A stretch of DNA of 13,640 nucleotides, from positions 1 through 13,640 of the forward strand of contig DFRF01000160.1 in NCBI GenBank assembly GCA_002378125.1, read 5' to 3'. How positions within the stretch are numbered: the first letter of the stretch is position 1; the number at the start of each line of letters is the position of its first letter. The notes below the pieces were generated by a model. The model was not told the DNA's origin. It worked only from the letters and a program-made list of their open reading frames with translations, and ran no database searches. Position numbers and translations under genes: made by a program. Shown in pieces: positions 7,677 through 13,640 of the stretch. This DNA is from Rhodospirillaceae bacterium UBA3470. Lineage in GTDB: Bacteria > Pseudomonadota > Alphaproteobacteria > Rhodospirillales > Casp-alpha2.

Positions 7677-7863
7677 CTGCTCCGGAGCGGAGTGAGCATC
7701 CCATTTTCATGGTTTTAGTAGTGCGCGACTTCACGAGCCGAGGCAACTCCGCATCAATTCGCGGTTTCACCGCTATTCCGTCGTGAAATGATCCGCCGCT
7801 AGACAGATCAATGGTGTTGGCTAAAAATTCTTTCTAGTGATCACGGAATACGGAGGATCGGAG

Positions 7864-8289
7864 ATGAGTGGATACAAGGGTGGGTGCCATTGTGGCAACA
7901 TCGCTGTGACCTTTGAGACCAAAAAGGCGGCGACGGATTTCACCCCGCGCGCCTGTGATTGTTCGTTTTGCCGCAAGCATTCGACGCGGGCACTATCCGA
8001 TCCAGAGGGACACATTCACCTGAACGTTCAACGCGAGGATGATCTGAACCGCTATCAATTTGGCACCAAGGCGACCGAGTTTTTGATTTGCCGGTCGTGC
8101 GGTGTCTATGTGTCGGCCTACATGCCGGACGGTGACGCCGCCTTTGCCAACGTTCTCGCCAGCGTGCTAGATGACCATGATCGGTTCGGTTTAGGGGAAC
8201 TTACCGATTACGGCAACGAGGACGAAGCCGGCAAGCGGGCGCGGCGGCGTCAAAAGTGGACGCCGGCGACGTTGACCGTCGCTAACTGA
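7864..8289 (+). CDS. GFA / CENP-V domain zinc protein (aldehyde-activating family)
   Basis: A 141-residue soluble protein with the complete cysteine pattern of the GFA/CENP-V fold: GGCHCG (Cys8, Cys10), CDCSFCRKH (Cys31, Cys33, Cys36) and CRSCG (Cys76, Cys79). The family is named for a protein once thought to speed the joining of formaldehyde and glutathione. Most members, including this one, have no proven reaction. The start is ATG at 7864 because GGAGG (7852-7856) lies 7 bases upstream. An upstream in-frame GTG at 7837 lacks such a site. The next gene, a 2-hydroxyacid dehydrogenase, starts 31 bases after the stop on the same strand, so the two are probably an operon. The fold assignment is firm; the function is not. 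Confidence 0.9.
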   Translation: MSGYKGGCHCGNIAVTFETKKAATDFTPRACDCSFCRKHSTRALSDPEGHIHLNVQREDDLNRYQFGTKATEFLICRSCGVYVSAYMPDGDAAFANVLASVLDDHDRFGLGELTDYGNEDEAGKRARRRQKWTPATLTVAN

Positions 8290-8320
8290 TCACCCTCACC
8301 TTTCATATACGGAGTAACCC

Positions 8321-9319
8321 ATGGCCCATAAAATTGTATGCTGGCGGCCCATGTACGACCCGTCCGGTCACGACCTGCTGCGCGCAACCGGTGCCGACGT
8401 GGAGATTATCGACGCGCCGGATCCCCAGGCCGTTGCGGCCGCCCTTAAGGGCGCTCATGCGCTTTGGGTGCGGACACCGGAACGGGTAGACGCAGAGCTT
8501 ATGGATGCTGGTGAGAACCTTGTCGTTATATCCACATCGGGCTTTGGCACCGATAATATCGACGTCCCGGCTGCCACGGAACGCGGAATCTTGGTGGTTA
8601 ACCATCAAGGGTTCGGTCGCACGCCCGTGGCAGAGCATTCGATCATGCTCATGTTGGCAGCCCTGAAACAGCTCATCTGGACTGACCGGGCGACCCGGGA
8701 CGCCAGCGCGTGGACCGAACGCAGCGGGATGCGCATCTACGAATTGGAGGGTAAGACCGTGGGCCTGGTGGGATTAGGCTACATCGGCGCCGAGTTGGCG
8801 AAAAAACTCCATCACGGCTTCAACTGTCGGGTTTTGGCCTACGACCCGTATGTGGACCCGCGCCTGGCGTACGCCGTCGGGGCCGAAATATTTGGTGATC
8901 TGCATGCCATGCTCAGCGAATGCTGCTTGCTCTGCCTTGCCGCCGAGTTGACGGATGAGACCAGGATGATAATTGGCGCGGACGAACTGGCCGCGCTCCC
9001 AAAGGGTGCGGTTGTCATCAACGCCGCGCGGGGTGCGCTTTTAGATCTCGATGCCTTGGTGGACGCGTTGGATAGCGGTCATGTAGCTGCGGCGGGCCTT
9101 GACGTGGTTTCGCCAGAGCCCCTGCCCGTTAGCCATCGGCTTTTGGCCCACCCAAACACAGTCATGACCCCGCATACCGCCGGCGTCACGACGGAAGCTA
9201 CGAGCCGTCTTGCTCATTCTGCTTGTGATCAGATTACGGCAGCGCTTGCCGGCAGGCTGCCGCAGTTTCCCGTCAATCGAGAGGTGTGGGACGCGGCCAA
9301 CTCGCGGCGTCCCGACTAA
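8321..9319 (+). CDS. D-isomer-specific 2-hydroxyacid dehydrogenase
   Basis: A 332-residue NAD(P)-dependent oxidoreductase of the D-2-hydroxyacid dehydrogenase family (phosphoglycerate, D-lactate and glyoxylate reductase relatives). The Rossmann loop GLGYIG is at 151-156, followed by YDPY with Asp175 at the end of the second strand, which favours NAD. The catalytic residues are all present: Arg237 (NAARGALLD), Glu266 (VVSPEPLP) and His285 (MTPHTAG). The N-terminal substrate half (1-100) is more divergent, and no regulatory ACT domain follows, so this is not a full-length SerA of the long type. GGAG lies 8 bases before the ATG. It is the second gene after the GFA-domain protein and ends 9 bases before the convergent alcohol dehydrogenase. 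The substrate is unknown. Confidence 0.92.
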   Translation: MAHKIVCWRPMYDPSGHDLLRATGADVEIIDAPDPQAVAAALKGAHALWVRTPERVDAELMDAGENLVVISTSGFGTDNIDVPAATERGILVVNHQGFGRTPVAEHSIMLMLAALKQLIWTDRATRDASAWTERSGMRIYELEGKTVGLVGLGYIGAELAKKLHHGFNCRVLAYDPYVDPRLAYAVGAEIFGDLHAMLSECCLLCLAAELTDETRMIIGADELAALPKGAVVINAARGALLDLDALVDALDSGHVAAAGLDVVSPEPLPVSHRLLAHPNTVMTPHTAGVTTEATSRLAHSACDQITAALAGRLPQFPVNREVWDAANSRRPD

Positions 9320-9328
9320 ACTTCTCAC

Positions 9329-10495
9329 TTATTCCGCGGCGGCTTGTTTCGCGAGTGAATCGTCATTTTTGAGCACCACCTTGATGGCGTCCTCGATCCG
9401 ATCTTTAGCGTAGCGAATGGCTTCTGGCAGGTCGTCCATATGAAATGTATGGGTGTGGATTAGCGTGGCGTCAAAGCGTTTCATCTCCATTAAGGCCGCT
9501 GCCCGTTTGGTACCTGACTGGCCTTCGCCCCGGATGCCGTAGAGATAGATATTGTTGGCGACGATGTTCATCACATCGACAGGCACCTGCTCGGACGGGA
9601 ACGCCGCTAAGCAGATCTTGCCACCCCTGTTAACCATGTAGCCGGCTTCATTCAGTGCGTTTGGCGCGCCGGAGCATTCCAGAACGAAATCTGCCCCAAT
9701 GCCGCTCGTGAGTTCTTTCACCTTGGCGACGACGTCTTCTTCCTTACGCACGTTAACCACATGATCAGCACCCAGCTTGGTGCCGATCTTGAGTCGATTG
9801 TCGCGGGTCCCTGTAAGGATAACGGGCGATGCGCCCAAGGCCTTGGCCACGGCAACGCCCAGAAGCCCGATTGGTCCTGGCCCAGTTACAACGACGCTGT
9901 CGCCGGCGACCAGGCCACCGAGCTCCGTGTAGCCGTACATGGAAGTCCCGGCTGTGACCACCAAGGTCGCCTCTTCATCACTCATGTCGTTCGAAATTTT
10001 CACCATGGTGTTGATGTTGTTAACGGCGTATTCGCAGAAACCGCCGTCTGTGGTGAAACCGTTGGCTCGGTGGCCTTTGTCATTGCCCTCGTAGTTCTTG
10101 CCGTAGTTGTGACAAGACGTGTACATTCCTTCCCGGCAGCGTTTGCAGCGCCCGCAACCGGCGTGGATTTCCACCGTGATCCGGTCACCTATAGCATATT
10201 CGTCGACTCCCGGACCGAGCCCCACAACGGTGCCCATGTATTCATGGCCCGGCGTCCAATTTTTGTTGTAGGGACCGCCTCCTTGAACGAGCGCTGGGGG
10301 GCCATGGTAGATGACCTCAATGTCCGTGCCGCAGACCGCGATAGCGTCAATTCGGACCAAGACCTCAGCCTTGTCAGGCACCGGAATTGGCTTTTCCGTG
10401 TGGATCAGTTCGCCGACGCCCCCTAAGACCCAAGCTTTCTGGCTTTCGGGGATCGGAAAGTCGGGACTGGTGGTGACGGTCTCGGGCATGGACAT
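9329..10495 (-). CDS. Zinc-dependent medium-chain alcohol/polyol dehydrogenase
   Basis: A 388-residue MDR-family dehydrogenase, closest in pattern to threonine 3-dehydrogenase and sorbitol/butanediol dehydrogenases. Catalytic zinc residues are Cys55 (VCGTD) and His84-Glu85 (PGHEYMG), with Glu155 (GGFCEYA) in the usual position. The structural zinc loop is intact: Cys114, Cys117, Cys120 and Cys128. The coenzyme loop is GPGPIG (205-210). Strand two ends ILTGTRDNRL, with glycine where NAD-specific relatives usually have aspartate, and Arg231 following. This hints at NADP(H) and is inference. The ATG at 10495 is chosen because GGGAAG precedes it at normal spacing and the MDR homology begins soon after. 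A longer reading frame to 10633 has no recognisable domain and would cover the divergent spacer. It is convergent with the hydroxyacid dehydrogenase and divergent from the b561-like gene. The substrate is unknown. Confidence 0.92.
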   Translation of the reverse strand: MSMPETVTTSPDFPIPESQKAWVLGGVGELIHTEKPIPVPDKAEVLVRIDAIAVCGTDIEVIYHGPPALVQGGGPYNKNWTPGHEYMGTVVGLGPGVDEYAIGDRITVEIHAGCGRCKRCREGMYTSCHNYGKNYEGNDKGHRANGFTTDGGFCEYAVNNINTMVKISNDMSDEEATLVVTAGTSMYGYTELGGLVAGDSVVVTGPGPIGLLGVAVAKALGASPVILTGTRDNRLKIGTKLGADHVVNVRKEEDVVAKVKELTSGIGADFVLECSGAPNALNEAGYMVNRGGKICLAAFPSEQVPVDVMNIVANNIYLYGIRGEGQSGTKRAAALMEMKRFDATLIHTHTFHMDDLPEAIRYAKDRIEDAIKVVLKNDDSLAKQAAAE

Positions 10496-10577
10496 AACGC
10501 TGCTTCCCTTGATTAAGGTGCGGGCTAACGTTGTCTGAAAAAGGGGTGGTCTGCCGCCCCGCCGATCAACGCAAGCT

Positions 10578-10612
10578 CGACGATAATTTCGCACGAATGC
10601 GAAAAATTGTCG
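10578..10612. repeat. Inverted repeat in the divergent alcohol dehydrogenase / b561 spacer
   Basis: A perfect core TTTCGCA (10587-10593) and TGCGAAA (10598-10604) surrounds CGAA. It extends outward imperfectly to CGAC (10578-10581) and GTCG (10609-10612), giving about 12 matches of 15 per arm with one extra base on the left. It lies 82 bases upstream of the dehydrogenase start and 107 bases upstream of the b561-like start. Its size and central gap suit a dimeric repressor or activator. No T-tract follows on either strand, so it is not a standard terminator. The cognate regulator is not in the window. Confidence 0.5.
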
Positions 10613-10719
10613 ATAATCCGTGTCATCATCCATTTTGGTGGTATACGATTCCCGTTGTGCATCTGGCGGCGACCACCTCGCCGAGGCGAAAACATAACGA
10701 TAAGGCGGGAAGTGCAGGC

Positions 10720-11436
10720 ATGGAATTTGGCAAGGTCGACATTCCTACAGAGGTTTATCTAGATTTTCTAAGCGAGACGGTTCCCATTCATTGGGATAAC
10801 CACGCCTATCTGATGGTTTTCATTTGGCTCGTACTGGTTCCCATCTGCATCATCGTTATCCGTTTCGGCAAGCCCGAACCAACTGAAAAGGGAATCCAGA
10901 CCAAGATCGGTATGTTCAATCCGCTCTGGTGGTGGTTTTCGGTGCACAAATATGGCCTTTACGTGGCGGTGATCCTGTCGATTTTCGCTGGTGGCATCGC
11001 CTACACAGTGAGCCAGGGGTTCAGTGGTTCGCTGCATGCATATTTTGGCACGGCGACGTTGGTTTTGGGCGTGTTGCAGATGGCCTCGAGTTGGTTCCGC
11101 GGTCGCCACGGCGGCAAGTACTACTACACCGCGACCCACGGCAAGGTAGAGACCTATTGGGGAGATCACTACAACTTCACCACCCGCCGCCGTCTATTTG
11201 AGGCTTATCACAAGACTGCCGGCTATGTGGCCTGTTTTTGCGCCATGGGCGCCGTCGGTTCAGGGCTCATGCAATTCCCAATCCCAAACCTAGCCATCGG
11301 CATCTTCATCCTGATGGCAATCTATGTGGTTGTCTGGATGGTGCTACAGTACATGGGCAAATGCCATGACGGCTACCGTGCCGTGCATGGTTATGGGTTG
11401 GAGCATCCTTACAATAAGATGCGCGAGAAGCTTTAA
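10720..11436 (+). CDS. Multi-pass membrane protein resembling cytochrome b561
   Basis: A 238-residue integral membrane protein with about five predicted helices: 31-49, 79-97, 105-126, 161-183 and 190-212. Histidines sit at or near the starts of four of them: His28 (NHAYL), His76 (SVHKYG), His106 (SLHAYFG) and His164 (AYHKTAG). This spacing, with the HAYFGTATLVLGVLQ block, matches the b561 / ferric-reductase-like superfamily, whose members hold two haems between helices and pass electrons across a membrane. Three more histidines (130, 140, 150) lie in a loop rich in Gly, Tyr and Arg. There is no CxxCH c-type haem site. The start is ATG at 10720. A longer upstream frame from 10531 has no support and runs through the divergent spacer. 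It ends 16 bases before the convergent egtB. The haem assignment is inference from histidine placement; the physiological electron donor and acceptor are unknown. Confidence 0.75.
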   Translation: MEFGKVDIPTEVYLDFLSETVPIHWDNHAYLMVFIWLVLVPICIIVIRFGKPEPTEKGIQTKIGMFNPLWWWFSVHKYGLYVAVILSIFAGGIAYTVSQGFSGSLHAYFGTATLVLGVLQMASSWFRGRHGGKYYYTATHGKVETYWGDHYNFTTRRRLFEAYHKTAGYVACFCAMGAVGSGLMQFPIPNLAIGIFILMAIYVVVWMVLQYMGKCHDGYRAVHGYGLEHPYNKMREKL

Positions 11437-11452
11437 CAGACGTGCCGGCGCC

Positions 11453-12757
11453 CTAGTCTGCCAGTCGGAACCCGGCAAACTGCCAACGCTGATGGGGGTA
11501 GAAAAAGTTACGATAGGTAATGCGCGCATGCTCCGGCGGGGTGCAACAGCTGGCGCCGCGCAAGACCATCTGGTTGATCATGAACTTGCCATTGTATTCG
11601 CCGACTGCGCCGGCCGCCGCTTTGTAGCCTGGATAAGGCGCATAGGCGCTTTCCGTCCATTCCCAGACATCGCCCAGCATGCGCTGAGGGGTTATCGGTT
11701 CTTCGCCGCCTGCCGGGATCGGCTGGAGGTACCCTGAGGCCCGTTGGTTGGCGACGGAGCCGAGTAGATTCGCGACATCAAAATACCGCGCTGCTGCCTC
11801 CCATTCCGCTTCGGTCGGTAGACGCTTTTCTGCCCAGGCGGCGTAGGCGGATGCTTCATAATAACTGACATGGCACACGGGCGCATCGTGATAGATCGGG
11901 CGAAGACCGGCGAACGTAAACTCGATCCAATTGTCCTTCTCGTCTCGCTGCCAATAGAGGGGTGCTTCCCAGCCTTCACTTTTGACCGTTGCCCATCCGT
12001 CCGCGTGCCAAAATTCCCCGCGGTCGTACCCACCGTCCTCGACGAATTCCAGGAATTCCCCGTTGGTGACGCAACGTGAAGCAATTTTAAAGGCGCCCAA
12101 CAGCACCTCGTGGGCTGGGCCTTCGTTGTCAAAGGCGAAAGCGTTGTCGTCCGCATGGCCAATCCGATAAACGCCGCCCGGGACATCAAACCACTGGAGG
12201 TAATGCGTTTTGTGGACGGCAGCTGGTTCTTTTTTGTGATAGCTCGGCCCAAATGGATTACAAGACAACACATGTTTGATATCCATCAAGATGAGTTCTT
12301 GATGCTGCTGCTCATGGTGCAGGCCGAGTTCTATAAGATAGCAGAGCGTCTCTAGTTGTTCGCCGCTTGCTAAATCGAAGAATTCCTCCATTGCCGCATC
12401 GATATGCGCGCGGTAGGCCAGAACCTCTGCCAATGTGGGCCGGGTGATCAAGCCGCGCTCCGTACGAAGCTGGCGCGGGCCCACAGCCTCATAATACGAA
12501 TTGAACAGGAAGTTGAAGTTCTCGTCGAAGACTTGGTAGCAAGGCAAATTTGGGCGAAGGATGAAGGTCTCGAAAAACCAGCTCGTATGGGCCAAGTGCC
12601 ATTTGGTCGGGCTTACGTCCGGCATTGATTGAACTTGCTGATCTTCGGGAGAGAGCCGCTGCGCCAAGGCCTCGCTTTGGCCGCGGACCTTAAGAAAACG
12701 AGTGGTGTAGGCGTTGCCGGAATTTGGCAGGAAAGCCTGGGAAATATTCGCGTGCAT
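11453..12757 (-). CDS. egtB: EgtB-type hercynine oxygenase (ergothioneine biosynthesis)
   Basis: A 434-residue non-haem iron enzyme of the EgtB family. These enzymes join trimethylhistidine (hercynine) to a thiol, cysteine or gamma-glutamylcysteine, with oxygen. The N-terminal DinB-like domain has WHLAHTSWFFE, and HHEQQHQEL supplies the HX3HXE motif. The three iron ligands are predicted to be His57, His148 and His152. The C-terminal formylglycine-generating-enzyme-like domain runs from about 190 to the end, with PGGVYRIG, LPTEAEWEAAAR, LGDVWEWTES and the end block YRNFFYPHQRWQFAGFRLA. Near 400-405 it reads RGASCC where relatives I recall have RGGSC. The start is ATG at 12757 with AAGG six bases upstream. 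The gene is single. The histidine methyltransferase EgtD, often adjacent, is not in the window. A related thiol- or selenium-inserting enzyme cannot be excluded. Family assignment is strong; the substrate is by homology. Confidence 0.9.
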   Translation of the reverse strand: MHANISQAFLPNSGNAYTTRFLKVRGQSEALAQRLSPEDQQVQSMPDVSPTKWHLAHTSWFFETFILRPNLPCYQVFDENFNFLFNSYYEAVGPRQLRTERGLITRPTLAEVLAYRAHIDAAMEEFFDLASGEQLETLCYLIELGLHHEQQHQELILMDIKHVLSCNPFGPSYHKKEPAAVHKTHYLQWFDVPGGVYRIGHADDNAFAFDNEGPAHEVLLGAFKIASRCVTNGEFLEFVEDGGYDRGEFWHADGWATVKSEGWEAPLYWQRDEKDNWIEFTFAGLRPIYHDAPVCHVSYYEASAYAAWAEKRLPTEAEWEAAARYFDVANLLGSVANQRASGYLQPIPAGGEEPITPQRMLGDVWEWTESAYAPYPGYKAAAGAVGEYNGKFMINQMVLRGASCCTPPEHARITYRNFFYPHQRWQFAGFRLAD

Positions 12758-12808
12758 ACCGCACCTTATTTGGATGATTAATTAGTGGAGCCTTCGCACA
12801 ATGGTGTG

Positions 12809-12837
12809 ACTTTAAGCGTCATGGATTTCAGCCTCAA
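12809..12837 (-). promoter_or_regulatory. Putative sigma-70 promoter of egtB
   Basis: On the minus strand TTGAGG (12832-12837) and TAAAGT (12809-12814) are separated by 17 bases. This gives a leader of roughly 45 bases before the egtB ATG. The match is moderate; an AT-rich stretch nearer the gene could hold another start. Confidence 0.45.
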
Positions 12838-13094
12838 GAGGTATCCCAGGCATTCAGACGATTGGGTGTAGCTCGGTCGTTTTCGCAAATTAGCAGATAT
12901 CTATCGTCCCGACGCCACCGCTTCCACGAATGGATATGAAGCATCCAGAGAGCAAACCAGCTAAATAACGCTAATGATCTTTGATAACTCCTTGTGCGTT
13001 GCCAAAACTCAAACGAAAATGCGGGCGATTCCATGAGGGACGACTGCGTCGAACCGAAAACTGGCATGATAAAAAACTAAAGTCGGAGAACCTA
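12838..13094. other. Non-coding spacer between egtB and the ThiY-like gene
   Basis: This stretch, with the egtB promoter region next to it, makes a 337-base divergent spacer. I see no RNA gene, terminator, repeat or convincing reading frame in it. A thiamine-pyrophosphate riboswitch would be plausible before a thiamine-precursor transport gene. Its conserved elements (the CTGAGA box and the ACCTGATCTGG / GCGTAGGGA blocks) are not visible. No close match to a sigma-70 promoter for the plus-strand gene was found. Confidence 0.6.
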
Positions 13095-13640
13095 ATGAAA
13101 CGTCAAATTATTTTCCTGTTGAGCTTTTTGATGACGACGCCGGTTTTTGCAGCAGAGAAAATGACCCTTCTTCTTGACTGGTTTGTAAACCCAGACCACG
13201 CACCGATCATCGTAGCCCGCGAAAAAGGCTTTTTCGCCGACCAAGGTCTTGAAGTGGAGGTGATCGCGCCAGCAGACCCGTCCGATCCGCCGAAACTTGT
13301 CGCCGCCGGCAAGGCCGAACTGGCGATCTCCTATCAACCCCAAATCCATCTTCAAGTGGCCGAGGGTTTGCCGCTCATCCGTGTCGGGACTTTGGTATCG
13401 ACACCGTTGAACTGCCTCTTGGTACTCAAGGACGGGCCTATCAAAAAAATCTCCGATCTCAAAGGTAAGAAGGTTAGATTCTCTGTAGCTGGGGTCGAAG
13501 AAGCGCTGTTGACGGCCATTCTGGGAAAGCACGGGTTGAAAATGAGTGATATTGAATTGGTCAATGTGAACTGGTCTTTGTCGCCGTCTTTGATGTCGAG
13601 GCAGGTTGATGCGGTGCTCGGCGCTTATCGCAATTTCGAG
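13095..13640 (+). CDS. thiY: ThiY/NMT1-type pyrimidine-precursor ABC transporter binding protein (partial)
   Basis: The first 182 codons of a periplasmic substrate-binding protein; the gene continues past the window edge. Residues 1-19 form a Sec signal peptide (MKRQ, then a hydrophobic stretch ending TPVFA) with likely cleavage before AEK. The mature part starts with the NMT1/THI5 signature: LLLDWFVNPDHAPIIVAREK, KGFFADQGLEVEV, PADPSDPPKLVAAGKAELA and SYQPQIHLQVAEGLPLIRVG. These blocks are typical of bacterial proteins that bind formylaminopyrimidine or hydroxymethylpyrimidine precursors of thiamine (ThiY), working with a permease and ATPase. GGAG (13085-13088) lies 6 bases before the ATG. 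The permease and ATPase genes would be expected to the right, outside the window. The superfamily is firm; the exact ligand is by homology, and a related aromatic or sulfonate ligand is possible. Confidence 0.85.
   Translation, partial: MKRQIIFLLSFLMTTPVFAAEKMTLLLDWFVNPDHAPIIVAREKGFFADQGLEVEVIAPADPSDPPKLVAAGKAELAISYQPQIHLQVAEGLPLIRVGTLVSTPLNCLLVLKDGPIKKISDLKGKKVRFSVAGVEEALLTAILGKHGLKMSDIELVNVNWSLSPSLMSRQVDAVLGAYRNFE

Noticed and set aside
7761..7773. Small hairpin GCGGT-TTC-ACCGC
   Set aside because: A five-base stem with no T-tract and no promoter nearby; may be chance.
10496..10633. N-terminal extension of the alcohol dehydrogenase frame to 10633
   Set aside because: The extra 46 residues have no domain, the ribosome binding site fits the ATG at 10495, and the extension would cover the inverted repeat in the divergent spacer.
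10531..10719. N-terminal extension of the b561-like frame from 10531
   Set aside because: It would overlap the other extension, has no signal peptide or domain, and the ATG at 10720 directly precedes a plausible short N-terminus before the first membrane helix.
11437..11460. Terminator between the convergent b561-like and egtB genes
   Set aside because: CAGAC...GTCTG is only a five-base stem with no T-tract on either side.
12834..13067. Minus-strand 77-residue frame in the egtB-thiY spacer
   Set aside because: No ribosome binding site, domain or homologous motif seen; it overlaps the predicted egtB promoter.
12758..13094. Thiamine-pyrophosphate riboswitch before the ThiY-like gene
   Set aside because: The conserved thi-box elements were looked for on the plus strand and are not visible. 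A covariance-model search would be decisive.
1..13640. Mobile element, CRISPR array, prophage or defence system
   Set aside because: No transposase, integrase, toxin, nuclease or regular repeat array is seen; the window is mostly core and metabolic genes.

Overview
The window looks like alphaproteobacterial chromosome, probably Rhodospirillales-like. The evidence is the gene order tRNA-Leu, tig, clpP, clpX, lon, hupB, tRNA-Val on one strand, the protein sequences (ClpX, ClpP, Lon and trigger factor of alphaproteobacterial type) and a moderately GC-rich composition. This is judged by eye; no database search was made.

Left half (1 to about 7175, all on the minus strand, so transcription runs right to left): tRNA-Leu(UAG) with a good promoter, then trigger factor, ClpP, ClpX, Lon and HU, and finally the 5' end of a tRNA that is probably tRNA-Val. 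This is a protein-quality-control cluster: trigger factor folds nascent chains, ClpXP and Lon degrade damaged or tagged proteins, and HU organises the nucleoid. Clear rho-independent terminators follow lon and hupB. hupB and the partial tRNA have recognisable sigma-70-type promoters, and lon has a possible heat-shock promoter. Three starts are non-ATG: TTG for hupB and clpX, GTG for lon.

Middle (about 7176 to 11436): a decayed SAM-dependent methyltransferase gene on the minus strand (7270-7676), visible only by reading through stops and one frameshift. It is followed by a plus-strand pair, a GFA/CENP-V-type zinc protein and a D-2-hydroxyacid dehydrogenase. These face a minus-strand zinc-dependent alcohol/polyol dehydrogenase. 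Divergent from that dehydrogenase is a plus-strand multi-pass membrane protein resembling cytochrome b561. The divergent spacer carries a strong inverted repeat.

Right part (11453 to 13640): an EgtB-type hercynine oxygenase gene (ergothioneine biosynthesis) on the minus strand, a 0.3 kb spacer, and the first 182 codons of a secreted ThiY/NMT1-type pyrimidine-precursor binding protein that runs off the window.

I found no CRISPR array, insertion sequence, phage gene or defence system. Most of the window is ordinary core genome. The least ordinary items are the decayed methyltransferase, the paired TTG starts, the possible alternative hairpins in the hupB leader, the lysine-rich tail of trigger factor, and the inverted repeat between the alcohol dehydrogenase and the b561-like gene.
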